This document shows positions 1 through 27,254 of a stretch of 64,000 nt of DNA, piece by piece. The stretch is from Moringa oleifera. Lineage: Eukaryota > Streptophyta > Magnoliopsida > Brassicales > Moringaceae. The position numbers and the translations under genes are program-made. The stretch lies in NCBI GenBank assembly GCA_021397835.1, contig JAJFZO010000229.1, forward strand, positions 310,001-374,000. The letters are read 5' to 3'. The notes beneath the pieces are model-generated. The model saw only the letters and a program-made list of their open reading frames with translations, did not search any database and was not told the origin of the DNA. The stretch's first letter is position 1, and the number at the start of each line of letters is the position of its first letter.

Positions 1-2123
<2,123 letters not shown>

Positions 2124-4820
2124 TAGAATATCTGCAAGATGATCAAGGAGTGAAAAGATGAAAACCTTTTGGAAAAAAAGAAGTCCCATCTTGCATAAAT
2201 GACAAGGAATGGATTTGGAGAATTATGACTAAGAAGTTCTGCTTGGTTCTCCAAATGATGTTGCAGCCATTGTGGATGAAGATGATACAAAAACTCAATC
2301 ATGCAAATTTTGATGAATAAATTCCAATATCAAAATCTTACAATATTTCAATATTAAGAACTACTACAACAGAAAAAAGGAATATAGTAGAAGAAAATAA
2401 AAGTCTACCCAGTAGCTTAACGAAGCAGATTTCTGTAAGCAGTACTTTTAGAGTATGCGAAAAATTGATCATCAAACAACAGCAAATAATAACTAATAAG
2501 GGTCAAATGGCCTTCTAATCTTGATCTTGCAATCTGTAAGCACCTGTCCATATGTGGCAAATCGTGATAGATGGAATAAAAATGTTATTAACAAAATGCA
2601 TTTAAGTGTCTTCTGTAGAAAACCTTATACTGCCAAGAAACAAATAGCATATAAGTGCCAAGCACACAACCAAATACATGGCCAAAGCTTGTGGAATTTA
2701 CAGTGTCCCGTACTAGTTCAGGAAGTAAATTTAACTACCAACTAGAAGAGAGACCCCAAAATAATGCAGCATGTTCAATGATTCACCAATTGACAAAAAC
2801 ACAGAATAAAATGGAGCAAAGGCCAAGCAAATTTCATTGCCATACATCTACATAAGATTAACAATCTCAAAGTACCCACCACTGGAGATATTTCGATCAG
2901 TAGTTTTCAACAATTCATTAATCAATATAACAACAGAGTAGCCAAGACAAAGGTAAACTACCAAATGGGAAACAATCTAATCGGGCAGATTTCAGCAAGC
3001 AAAATGCTCAGAGCACCAAAATTCCAGTATGTCAGCATCTACCAAAGAGCTAAACAAAGCAGGCTAGGACAAACAGAGAATAAAACGGACTAAAAGCTAA
3101 ACAAGCCCACAAATCTCATCAAAATTACAATCTCAAGGGCCCAAGTAGCTTGAATCAATTCACCAATCAACATAACAACAGAGTAGCCAAGACAGAGATG
3201 AACTACCAAATGGGAAACAATCTAATTGGGCAGATTTTTCAGCAAGCAAAATGCTCAGAGCACCAAAATTCCAGTATGTCAGCATCTACCAAAGAGCTAA
3301 ACAAAGCTGGATAGGATGAACAGGGAATAAAATGGACAAAAAGCTAAACAAGCCCATAAATCTCATCAAAATTACAATCTCAAGGGTTCAAGTAGTTTGG
3401 AACAATTCACCAATCAACATAACAACTGAGTAGCCAAGATAAAGATAAACTACCACATGGGAAACAGTGTAATCGGGCAGATTTCAGCAAGCAAAATGCT
3501 CAGAGCACCAAAATTCCAGTATGTCAGCATCTACCAAAAGAGCTGAACAAAGCAGGATAGAATGAACAGAGAATAAACGGACCAAAAGCTAAGCGAGCCT
3601 ATAAATCTCATCAAAATTACAATCTCAGGGGCCCAAGTAGTTTGGAACAATTCACCAATCAACATAAACAAAGAGTAGCTAAGAAAGATAACCACCAAAA
3701 TGGGGAACCGAACACCAACATCCAAATGTAATACCTCAGTACCCAGAGCATGCAGCAACTTGGAGTCAAAAGTCTACCAAGGAGCTAAAGGAAACAGGAT
3801 AGAATGAAAGAAGTCATAAAAGCCAAAGATAATCACATGATTGATAATGTATATTAAAGCATATGGGCTTTGAATCCTCACCGTGAAGACAAGCTTTATC
3901 TCGGCAAAAATAGGCTGTCTTGCCTTTTTGGCATGCCGACTATTGCATTATTTGGTAGCCCTTTGAAGCCGTTATCCTTTTCCATATCCCTTTCCACAGT
4001 AAAACTCAACCACGCAGTCGCTAGTCATTATAACTTTTATTACCATTGCCACTGTTTTTGCTTTCTGGATCCAAAATAATTACAGCAGAACTTCGGCGCT
4101 TCTCAACACTTTTCATGGGCATTCCGTCGTACAAGCCTGTGATGAGCGTTGAAATTTTAATGATACATTCACTTCTTAGAAAAACACGATTACATAGTTT
4201 ATTTTCACTCTCAGTAACTTAAAAAATAGAATAACTTTCATTGCTTTATCACACCCAGGCTCTGTCTTTGCATAGTTCCTGCATATATAAAATCTTTTAG
4301 GTTAGCACAAACCTTGTACCAGTGGCAGGAGACGTTGAAGGACCTGAAATCTTCTGCTCCACAAAAATTAGCTTGGATTTAGACTGACTAGACCACTGAA
4401 TCAGTGAGGGATGCTTCATCATGTGCACTTGTTGTTTGCACAATCTTCTTTGATGAATTTGATCTTTGCTTCGGCTCCTGTGAATATAAGCCGTCAGATT
4501 GGCTCCCATGCCAAAGTTTGTCAAAACATGTTTACGTAAGGACTTAAACTCAGCAAGTTGTGAGGTAATTCAAAGACTCAAAAGGCCTGCTTTACTCCTA
4601 TGGTACTGATAAACATCCTGTGGAAAGATATACAATACTCATCAAAAAGCTCAACTCCCATGACTTTCTCTGGGTCTTCGAATTCCAAAAAGATTCTATT
4701 CCCTTCAATTACAAGCCCAAAAAACCCATTGCTCTACAGTGTGTAGGAGCAGTTTCTGAGGAACTTTGGATAAGAAAAGCACCCATCTGCGGGTGGAATT
4801 TGCCTCATATGCTTAGAACT
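2124..4820. other. Upstream region of the CYSD/DES1-like gene, no supported coding gene
   Basis: No protein that I recognise is encoded here. On the minus strand a splice-acceptor-like TTGCAG ends at 2132, eight bases before the start codon of the cysteine synthase gene, so part of this region is probably a 5' UTR intron; I could not place its donor or leader exon. The middle is occupied by a tandem array of about 245 bp units. The 3860-4560 part is less AT-rich, and its short reading frames match nothing known to me. Confidence 0.5.
2770..3830. repeat. Tandem repeat, about 245 bp unit, three clear copies plus diverged ends
   Basis: The same landmark (AAAATGCTCAGAGCACC) recurs at 3001, 3248 and 3493, giving periods of 247 and 245 bp. 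Each unit carries the same succession of landmarks, for example ACTACCAAATGGGAAACA and GTATGTCAGCATCTACC. A more diverged copy precedes 3001 (from about 2770) and a decayed partial copy follows 3735, with CTACCAAGGAGCTAAA. Neighbouring units differ by scattered substitutions and small indels. It lies just upstream of the cysteine synthase gene, perhaps inside its leader intron. Confidence 0.9.
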
Positions 4821-4824
4821 ATGA

Positions 4825-5059
<235 letters not shown>

Positions 5060-5091
5060 ACCCTATTCAATTTTGAAAGTCAGTGGTGGGC

Positions 5092-5149
5092 GGTGGCATC
5101 CGAGGCAGGTACCCATTACTGGTGGCATCCGAGGCAGGTTCCCATCACT
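5092..5149 (+). repeat. Two 29 bp direct repeats after U1 copy 1
   Basis: Units 5092-5120 and 5121-5149 both begin GGTGGCATCCGAGGCAGGT and differ at two positions. They start 33 bases past the U1 end, just after the weak 3' box. Function unknown. Confidence 0.9.
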
Positions 5150-5321
5150 GGTGCTCCTCAATTGCCATCTTAAAATTCGATGTATGGAAGTTGTCATCTC
5201 TTGGCCTTTTTGCTAAACGAACCAAGGGTTTAGGCTAACTAGTATACGGTGAGCTTGTTTGTGTTTATTTTAGCGAAGGCAGGGAAAGTGCTGTTGGGTT
5301 TGCTTAGAATTACTATGAAGA

Positions 5322-5375
5322 ATCCCACATCGACGAAAAACCAGAATTTCGGAAATCGTATGGCTGCTATAAATA
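5322..5375 (+). promoter_or_regulatory. U1 copy 2 promoter: perfect USE and TATA box
   Basis: ATCCCACATCG at 5322-5332 is a perfect match to the plant USE. TATAAATA is at 5368-5375, 35 bp further on and 32 bp before the RNA 5' end. This Pol II-type spacing is shared with the other two copies. It is the best consensus promoter of the three, yet it drives the most damaged RNA. Confidence 0.9.
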
Positions 5376-5399
5376 AGGAATGAGTTTTTCCAAGAAAGG

Positions 5400-5559
5400 T
5401 TACTGACCTGGACGGGGTCCACGAAGGAGCAGGAACGTCCCTAGTCACGGCTGGTGGCTTTCCTTGCTTTTGGGAGCAGTGATTAGCCTAAGGTCTCCCG
5501 AAGCGGGGGAGCCTACGTTATGATGTGAGGCAGTGGGGCCTTGCGTTTGCGCGGCCCCT
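5400..5559 (+). pseudogene. U1 snRNA-like copy 2, diverged and probably non-functional
   Basis: The same 160-base length and end sequence (GCGGCCCCT) as the other copies make its origin clear, but key parts are lost. The 5' end reads TTACTGACCTG, with U-to-G at position 6, which pairs with intron position +3. The U1-70K loop GATCANGAAG became GAGCAGGAAC, and three of the six pairs of the stem below it no longer form. Loop II lost ATTGCAC. The Sm site AATTTNTGG became GATGTGAGG, which should block Sm ring assembly. Stem III and the 3' terminal helix survive. A fair 3' box (CA, nine bases, ACTGTAA, 5561-5578) follows. It could still be transcribed, but is unlikely to form a normal U1 snRNP. Confidence 0.8.
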
Positions 5560-5945
5560 ACAAAATCTGGTACTGTAAATGTGCAATTAATCATCCTTTC
5601 TCATTCTTCCTTATGCACTTAATTTAGTACAACAGAGGATTTTGTTTTTTTATTTAATTGAATGCTGTCTATTTGCCTTCTGGGTCATCTGGATGTGTGA
5701 TTGTCAATGTGTCCACAGATGCCAGCTTGGCCACCCATTGTGTTAGAGATTAAATTTTGTATGAAAGAGATACAATCTGTTCGGATTTTGTATGATCTTT
5801 GTTCTTGGATGATAAAAACCAACTGGGTATTTTAATTCCCCTCGTGGCTATCTGGAGAACTTACATCTGCATCGTGAAATTTGATTTACTATTTTGGGTT
5901 CCATACTATGTGAAACTAAAGTGGGTCTTACTAGTGTGTCCACTC

Positions 5946-5998
5946 ATCCCACATAGGAATGGTATGAGATTAGGGGAGTGAAGGTGGGTGTATATAAT
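5946..5998 (+). promoter_or_regulatory. U1 copy 3 promoter: USE and TATA box
   Basis: ATCCCACATAG at 5946-5956 matches the USE at 10 of 11 positions. TATATAAT begins at 5991, 34 bp later and 31 bp before the RNA 5' end, again the Pol II arrangement. Confidence 0.9.
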
Positions 5999-6021
5999 GA
6001 GAGAGGAGATAACCGAGAAAC

Positions 6022-6181
6022 TTACATACCTGGACGGGGTCTATGAGCGATCAAGAAGGCTCATGGCCTAGGCAGGTGACCTCTATTGCACACATGAGAG
6101 GTGCATCAGCCTAACATCTCCCTTTGAGGAGACTGTACGTCATAATTTCTGGTAGTGGGGGCCTGTGTACGCGCGGCCCCT
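6022..6181 (+). ncRNA. U1 snRNA variant, copy 3 (U5-to-A; matches GUAUGU donors)
   Basis: A 160-base U1 gene whose functional parts look intact. Loop I is the canonical GATCAAGAAG, closed by a perfect ATGAGC/GCTCAT stem. Compared with copy 1, this stem has changed on both sides while keeping its pairing. Loop II keeps ATTGCAC in a perfect CCTCT/AGAGG stem, stem III still pairs (TCTCC/GGAGA), and the Sm site is AATTTCTGG. The 5' end is TTACATACCTG: position 5, normally U and facing intron position +4, is A, so positions 3-11 are an exact complement of CAG|GTATGT. USE and TATA lie upstream, and a perfect 3' box (CA, five bases, AGTCCAA) sits at 6184-6197. Expression and use in splicing are inferred, not shown. 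Confidence 0.9.
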
Positions 6182-6183
6182 TC

Positions 6184-6197
6184 CAATTCTAGTCCAA
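6184..6197 (+). promoter_or_regulatory. snRNA 3' box of U1 copy 3
   Basis: CA, five bases, then AGTCCAA fits the plant snRNA 3'-end signal CA(N)3-10AGTNNAA exactly, beginning two bases after the RNA end. Copies 1 and 2 have poorer versions. Confidence 0.8.
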
Positions 6198-6936
6198 CAA
6201 ATATTTGTGGTCTTGGACATGTAAGTCTGTTGTGTTGTTTCACTCAGAAGATTTCAGGCACAAGCTCATGCTTGCACCTGTTAGTCTCAGTTTCTGAACA
6301 ATTGCCAGAAAACCTGGTGAGCTTTCCTACCGGTTCTGGCTTTCTCTCTCCTATTCTGCAAAATCTGGTGACAATGACACCAAAATCCTTAAAACTGAGC
6401 AAATGGCCCTGTTAGCAACATTCTGCATTTTCAGATCACATCCAATCTCATGCAGCCTATCACTGTCTGGTTCTAATTGGAATCCAGCTTCTTACTGTTT
6501 GGCTCTAACTGGAACCAATGGACTCGGCAGGATTCCACCTTGCCCTGTTCTGAACTCCACTAGTTGGCCTGAAATCTTTTCATAACACCAATTTGGTAAC
6601 CAGCCAGGAAAGAAAGAGATCAAACAGAATTACTTTTTTCTGATTGGGGCTCTGAATTGCAGCCCAACAATGAAGTACTAAAACAAAGAAAGAAAAGAAA
6701 AAAAGAACATCTGGAAACTATATGCTTAAAAAGATTATTTAATCTGAAACCAACAGTAGGTTTCCAGTTCTGTGTCCTACCCACATTTTGGTTTCATAGA
6801 TAAGCACTGGCTGATAGTTCCTGTTGTTCATAGCAATTTATTCGAAACACAATCTCAGAGCAAAAGCCTCCAACCCAAAATTCTGCCTACACAAACTGGC
6901 ATAAAATGTCTGCAGTGCCTAAGTTATGAAACCACC

Positions 6937-9949
<3,013 letters not shown>

Positions 9950-9962
9950 TTTGACCAGGTCA

Positions 9963-10570
9963 CTGCATAAACAGAACATAAAGTTAAGAGCAAAATAACG
10001 TTATGGTAAATTTTAATGAAGAAGAAGCAGAAATTGCAAATTCAGTAGATACTTGAGGATTACAAAATATAACCAAGAAGTTTTTCTGACTGCAGTGGAA
10101 CCCAATAATTCCAGAGCACCCGGGCTTAAAACAGTAATTTGGAGCTCAACTTGGTCTTTCAATCACTACAAATCAGCAAACATAAACTCCAAATCTTGCT
10201 TTGATTTCATTCTTGTATATCCTCAACAACCAAATGAAGGGTTCTTACCAAAAAAAAAAATTATACTCTAAAAGAAACTCTCAAGAGCTTTCCATGCTGA
10301 AGTCAGAAGAACACAAAAGATTCAAAATCTCGAACAAAACCAGAAAGAAATCTTACCCACAAATCTAAACTGTAAACAATTTTGAAAAAAATGACTAAAA
10401 GTCTCAGTAATCAAGAAGCAACCCAGATGAGTAAGCATCACGCAGATCATAAGGCTTGCAACTTACCCATTGAAGGTATAATTAAATATTCCCAAGTCAA
10501 CTTTTGGAAAACACACAATGTGATAGAACTTTACAGGGAAAACAAGATCATCAAAGCTTTAACCTTTTAC
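9963..10570 (-). other. Probable 5' UTR intron of the OASA1-like gene
   Basis: On minus, a donor CAG|GTAAAA at 10573-10568 and an acceptor TTTATGCAG ending at 9963 fall between a TATA-like site and the start codon at 9949. No coding sequence lies between. This is a splice-site reading without transcript evidence; leader introns are common in such genes. Confidence 0.5.
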
Positions 10571-10693
10571 CTGAATTAGCAGAGCAAATGGTAAGAGAAA
10601 CTCGTTTCCAGCAAGAGAATACAGAAAGGAAAGAGAAAACAGCGGAAATGGAAGAAAACTCTTTGTGATTTATGTCTGCATCTCACCCATTAC

Positions 10694-10702
10694 TTAAATA
10701 TA
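10694..10702 (-). promoter_or_regulatory. TATA-like box of the OASA1-like gene
   Basis: TATATTTAA on minus lies about 120 bases upstream of the proposed leader-intron donor. It fits a transcription start near 10665. No experimental support. Confidence 0.4.
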
Positions 10703-10719
10703 CCTCGGCCTGTCACTAA

Positions 10720-13430
10720 AGCAGAAATCTTTTTGTCCTTATTTTTCCTTTTCTGTCTCAACTGTTCTCGTCTGACTATAAGGCAAGTGACGGGGCAAAG
10801 CTAAATTGTCTTCCTTTTCTATCTACCGGGTCGTCCCTCACTCATTATAACCTTCTTTGTATTTACTGCTTTCTCTCTCTCTCCCCCCGCCATTTTCTTG
10901 TCAAATTAGAATTCTTTAGAAGATTGCATGCAATGAATCAATTAGACAAAATCAATTTGGTCTCTCTAACTTCAGGATATATGTGATAAGACAAACACGT
11001 AACAAGAAGAAGAAAATACAAGGAAGAAAGAGAAATCGCAACAATAATTAAAAAATAATCATACGCCTTGATGTTCATTAATGTTATTCAAAAAGTTTTA
11101 ATAAAAAATTTTGATTTAAATTTTAATTTAATTTTTTTATAAACACAATCAAATATTTAAATTATCATTATAAGAAATTTAAATTATTTGGTTATTAAAA
11201 ATGTTTTTCAAAAATTTTATACCGTTAAAATTTTATGAAAATATACATGAATAAAAAATGATTATACTTAAAATAGATTATAAAATTTATTAAAGTATTT
11301 TAATAATAATAATATTTTTAATTATTTAAAATTGTTTATGTTAATGTTTAATTTAGATCAATTTAACATATCAATATTTAATTTTCTAATTTTTAAATAT
11401 TAAACTTTCATTTAATATATAAGAAATAGTTTAAAATTTTTAAAAATATATTTTTCTATTATACATTAACTAAAAAATACAAAACTAAACCACCTTTAAA
11501 AATATAATTTTGAACATTTTATTTGTTTTTTTAATTACCAAAAGAGTAAAAACCAACAAAAAAAATGGGTTATCTTTTCCACTCCTTTATTTTTTTTCCT
11601 TCTTTATCATAATAATTTTATTTTTTATATTTTGGTTTATTTCTTTTTTAGAGCAAAATAGTAATTTAAGAGAGGAGCGGCCCCCACTCTTGCGGACAAG
11701 TGATAAATCAAATGAGAAAAATGATATTCCTTTATATGTTTTTATGGTATTGCACCAACAGAGGGAAAATGACCGCAACTGCCACTGTCACCTAATTTTT
11801 GGCCCAACCATCCGAAATTACATGAACACCCCCTCGTACTTTATCTCAGACACAATAAATGAGATCTAATTTAGTAATTAATGATAAAACGAACTATTAA
11901 ACATGCCAATACTGAGTATTTATCATGTTTATTGTGCGGCAGATCTTTTTGTTGGGCTCGGATTGATTTTTTAAAATAAAAATTTAAACAACATTTTTAT
12001 AATTTATATTGACAATATAAATAAATAAATATTAATTTTATTGATTAATACATATCATAATTTTTTTATAACGTAAATAGCTTAAAGATTATGATAAAAA
12101 AATTTTAAAAATATTTGTATAATTTATAATATTAATATAAAAATAAATAAGTATATCATTAAATTTATTAATTTATCATATATTATAATTTTTTAAAAAA
12201 AACTCACCAAATTTGAGAATCTTGATTCTATCACATGATGTATAGTAACATAGTTTAATTTTTTTTTTTTAAGTTTGATATTTATTGTTTATTTATTTAC
12301 ATGATAAATATTTTAAATTAAAAATGATATTTAATATTAAAAATTATCACATAAAAATCAACTTTTAATTTTATTTTTAAAATATAAGATAGTGACATAA
12401 TATTATTATAAAATTTATTCATAAATTAGGTTGTCTAATTAATTTAATTTAATTTAAAAATAATAGGGTATAAGTTTAATAAAACTTTGAGGCTTACTTT
12501 ATATTATCGATTGAACTTTTATATTTTAAAAATAATAAATCAAACTCCAACTTATTAAGTTGAACTAAATTATTTTTTATTAAAAAAATTAAAATTATAA
12601 GATAACCACATTGAAGATATGATACAAGAAATTTTAAGTGAAATTCTTTCATAAATATAAAAGAAGTTTAAAATATTTTTTAGAGTACTAAAAATACAAT
12701 TTCTATATAAATTATTAAAATTTTAAAAAAATCATGAAAAATAAAATTTACATTCAAATTTATTTAAATCTGAAAGATGAAGTAAAAAATAATTAAAATT
12801 TTAAATTTTTTTTGAATATTTTAATAATAAAGTTTTTTTTAATTTTCATAATTATTTAAATTAAAAAATCAAATTAATGAATAAAAGATAAACTTATCAC
12901 ATTTTTGATAATATGAAATAAATATTAAGCTTTTATGCAAATTTTTATTAAAATATTTAAAATAAATAATTTTAATTTAATTTATTTTAAAATTCTATTT
13001 AAATACAAACACATGTCTAACTCTATCAAAAGAGAAAAGTTTTAAATTTCAAGTTATTTGATGATCTTTGCAATATTGCAATAGAGTTTCTAAGAAAAAT
13101 CATATTTCCTTTCATGGTTCTATCAGATCAACCAGTAATTTAATTATATCCAACATTTATTTATTTTCTTTAAATTATATTTTACATATTAAATCAAATT
13201 TTAATGTTTAAAAAATGAATCAAATTTTGATTTATTAAATAATTAAAGATAAATTAATTATATATTTTATTCAAATATCTGCTATAGGTGATCAAATTAT
13301 TTAGTAAATTTTTTAATTTATCACTTTATGTTTTTGGTTATTTTGATCAAATTAATATATAATATATTCAAATTTAAGTGATTAATACTTCACATAAAAA
13401 AATAATAATAATAAAGAAATCCGTCCAAAC
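10720..13430. other. AT-rich intergenic DNA between the OASA1-like and XRN4 genes
   Basis: Mostly poly-A/T and TAAATT-type sequence with no gene, tRNA or intact transposon that I can see. The two flanking genes are divergent, so both promoters lie at its edges. Composition becomes balanced again at about 13430, just before the XRN4 leader. Confidence 0.6.
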
Positions 13431-13622
13431 AAGCGGCAATGCCCAGATGAACCTCCTCATTCACCGAAGAGGGCATTATCGTCATATTACTAGTAGCGCC
13501 GCACCTTCCCACAGATCTCGATCACTCCAGTTCTCTGTCCATTAGTCCCGCCTTTTGTCTCTCTTTGTCTCTCTAGCTTCACCGTCTTTTGACCCGGACC
13601 GGAAAACGCAGACCACCTAACC

Positions 13623-24529
<10,907 letters not shown>

Positions 24530-26416
24530 TAGTTGTTGATTTGGTTAAACCTTTCCCTGTCTTCTGCCTGAGGTGGCCTCATTTAGCAACCAGGAGCTTT
24601 TCATTAGCTTGGACTATGAGAGAAAGGTTTGAAGAAACATTCCCAGTTCATGAGGGAGGCCATTCTTGAATTTGGTAGCATGTAGCAGCTGAGTCTTATT
24701 TGCCCTCAGCTTGATATAGAATGTGAAGAAGAGAGAGGAACCCTGCTTAGGAATGAGCTATAGTGTTTAGTCTTAAAATCTCAAAAAGTTGTATAATTAG
24801 CATGTTGTTTACTGATGGGTTTCAGGTTATGGGATTGAAGATTTATGTTATGATCCCTGATATAGAGTTCTGCATTCAGGGAAATCAGCAAAATTGCTGG
24901 TTTTTGTCTTAGTACAGGAGCTTGTAACTTCTACGGTGTTGAATGCATTATAGATGGACATTTAGACCTTGTTTCAATGATTCGGACTTTCTAGTTACAG
25001 CACTTTTACCTATGCAACTACTGAACTAGTCTCTAATGAACTCAATCTTTGACTTCTTACAAGACGGCTTGTGCTTAGTAGTTAAAGTAGTTCTATAATC
25101 TTTTAGAAATTGTTACATGATATTCGAAACATAAATAAAGAATAAATGGGTATGGATTTTATTTATTAATTTGTTTCTTATTATGATAAGTTATAAAAAT
25201 ATATATGTTCTTTAAATTTGGTAATAAAAATAGTCAGCGGGTTTTGGCAGATCTGGTTTTTGGTTTAATTATCAAGTTGTGGTGGCAGCAATTAAAAAGT
25301 TGATAATGCTGTAAATGCCAAAGGTAATAGATTTGTCTCCTGTACTTTTCTTATTTTTTATTTTTGTGCTAATGGGCCTATGCAAGCTGAAGTATACTCT
25401 GAAATTTTCATTAGTAGTTCAAATTTCAAAACCGGCAGCTACCTACAACTCTGCAGGAGTTCCACCTCTACAGCATCCCCAAAGCAAATCGAACTTCAAG
25501 AATGTCATTTAAATTTAGTAAAGATAACTAAAAAGTAAATATTTAAAAAAATAAAAAAATTATTTATTTATTTTTAATAATATTATTAAAATAATTATAT
25601 AAGTAAAAATTATATAAATTTTATATTGAGAATCTAATTAAAAAAAAAGATCACATAATTTTTTTTCAAATCTCGATCGTAAATGAAATACACTTCTTAA
25701 TAATATAATTAACCTCAATTACTATATCCCCAAAGAATCTTCTATGAAGTCTTAAGTAATACAACTGAATCAGGACTGAATGGTTCCAATCACAATTTCT
25801 CTCATTCAGATGGACTAACTTAGGCTTCAGTGACATCTTTAAAGATCATTATCTTTTGTTTATTGACAAGTAGCACTTTAAAAAAATAAATAATTAAAAT
25901 TTGTTTCATTTATTTTTTCTCAAACTATATATCATAATAAATTAAAAGAAAAATACAGTCATCTTCTTTACCAAAAAGATGAACATGAATCAGATAAGCA
26001 AGAGATATATGTCCCTTCCAAAAAGCAGTACATTTGCAACCGCAATGGCTATATCTATTACACGAAGAAGAGCTGTCAGTAACTACAACACCTAGTTGAA
26101 TCAAACTTTCAGGACAGCCAGTAAACGAGGCCATACTCAATCCCTTAGCATATCAATTAGGTTCCATGATCCACTCTGTAAGCTATATCCTCTTTGAGTT
26201 TTTCATGAATAGCCTCAGGATTCAACACAGAAAACTACCAATACCATGTTAAACAGTTAGCTATTCAAAAACAGGAACAAAGCATGACACTAGAATGAAC
26301 AATATACATGTTTCATATAATTCCCTCCTCTATTTTCAGATTCTTGTTACAAACAGACATCCAATCCAATCCTTGTAAATGTAATATTAGCAACCAAAGA
26401 AACTTTCTTACCAATA
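24530..26416. other. Convergent intergenic region between XRN4 and the rubredoxin gene
   Basis: The first about 450 bases look like the XRN4 3' UTR. 25500-25720 is AT-rich. 26150-26416 is probably the rubredoxin 3' UTR on minus. A short minus-strand open frame at 25925-26140 has several Cys and Ser residues, but no family was recognised and it is not called a gene. Confidence 0.5.
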
Positions 26417-27022
26417 TCATTGCAGGAAGTACCCACCCAGAAACAACACAAAGAAGAAGAGCAAGCTGCCATATATCAACAGAGCCTTCTGCCCAGAAGT
26501 GAGAGTATTCCCTCCAAGCCCAAACTGCTGGTTCTGAGCAAACCCAGCAATCTCCACCATCTTACTCTCGAAGAAGCTCTTTGACGCCCCACAAGTAGGG
26601 CACCTCCAATCATCCGGCAACTTATCAAACTGGAATCCTGGAGGTATGGGATAAGATGGGTCACCAACAGCTTCATCATATTTGTAACCGCAGGACCTGC
26701 ACTCATACACTCCTGTATTCAACACTGCAAACTTCTCCTCTAACCTCCGCTTGTCAAGCTTTTCTTCTGGGGTTTCTTGGGAATCTTCTGAACTGGGTGG
26801 GGATGAAATGGGTTCATCTGAAGTGGGTTTATCTTCTTTGGAGACATCAATGGAGTGAAGGGGGAAATGGGTATGATTTCGTTTCGGAGATCTCTTGCTG
26901 TGGAGAGCAACTACTGGGAGTTTCAGAGAGATGGAGAAAAGAGGTCTGGGTGGTGATTTTGGAGGAGAAGGTTGGGTGAGATGGTGGAAAGAGAAGGTCG
27001 GTCTTGTGGTTGCATTGGCCAT
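26417..27022 (-). CDS. RBD1: Chloroplast thylakoid rubredoxin (RBD1-like)
   Basis: Intronless, 201 residues. Residues 1 to about 50 are Ser/Pro/Arg-rich with few acids, fitting a chloroplast transit peptide. The rubredoxin domain (about 103-150) has the four iron ligands in C108-x2-C111 and C141-x2-C144, with YECRSCGYKYDEAVGD and WRCPTCGASK. One C-terminal membrane helix (about 180-200, LLIYGSLLFFFVLFLGG) would anchor it in the thylakoid. Homologues (RubA in cyanobacteria, RBD1 in green algae and plants) assist photosystem II assembly and repair by a redox role. I start at MANATTRP because it begins a plausible transit peptide. The frame stays open upstream to another Met at 27253, but that extension looks non-coding. 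Convergent with XRN4; the same pair is adjacent in Arabidopsis by recall. Confidence 0.93.
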   Translation of the reverse strand: MANATTRPTFSFHHLTQPSPPKSPPRPLFSISLKLPVVALHSKRSPKRNHTHFPLHSIDVSKEDKPTSDEPISSPPSSEDSQETPEEKLDKRRLEEKFAVLNTGVYECRSCGYKYDEAVGDPSYPIPPGFQFDKLPDDWRCPTCGASKSFFESKMVEIAGFAQNQQFGLGGNTLTSGQKALLIYGSLLFFFVLFLGGYFLQ

Positions 27023-27254
27023 TTTAATTTCAAATCGTGATCTGGTTTTGCTTTCTGTTCTCTTTAATTGATTTTCAGATACTGGGTGGTGGAGAAGGGA
27101 AGACGACCCATGGAAGAGCATATGCTGTTCCTCGTGCCGAGTTGGATAAGGTGGGGGATTGTTCAGGACTCCACGTGGGTTCCTATAATTGGTAGCGGCT
27201 TTTGCTTGCATTCCGGGTCGGGTCCACTTTTGCCCAGACAGACCCGATGACATG

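Noticed and set aside
11510..11869. Plus-strand frame of 119 codons in AT-rich DNA
   Set aside because: Phe/Ile/Leu-rich product expected from poly-T sequence; no similarity and no splice context.
25925..26140. Cys/Ser-containing minus-strand small frame that might be a secreted peptide
   Set aside because: No signal peptide, the cysteine spacing fits no known peptide family, and it overlaps likely UTR sequence.
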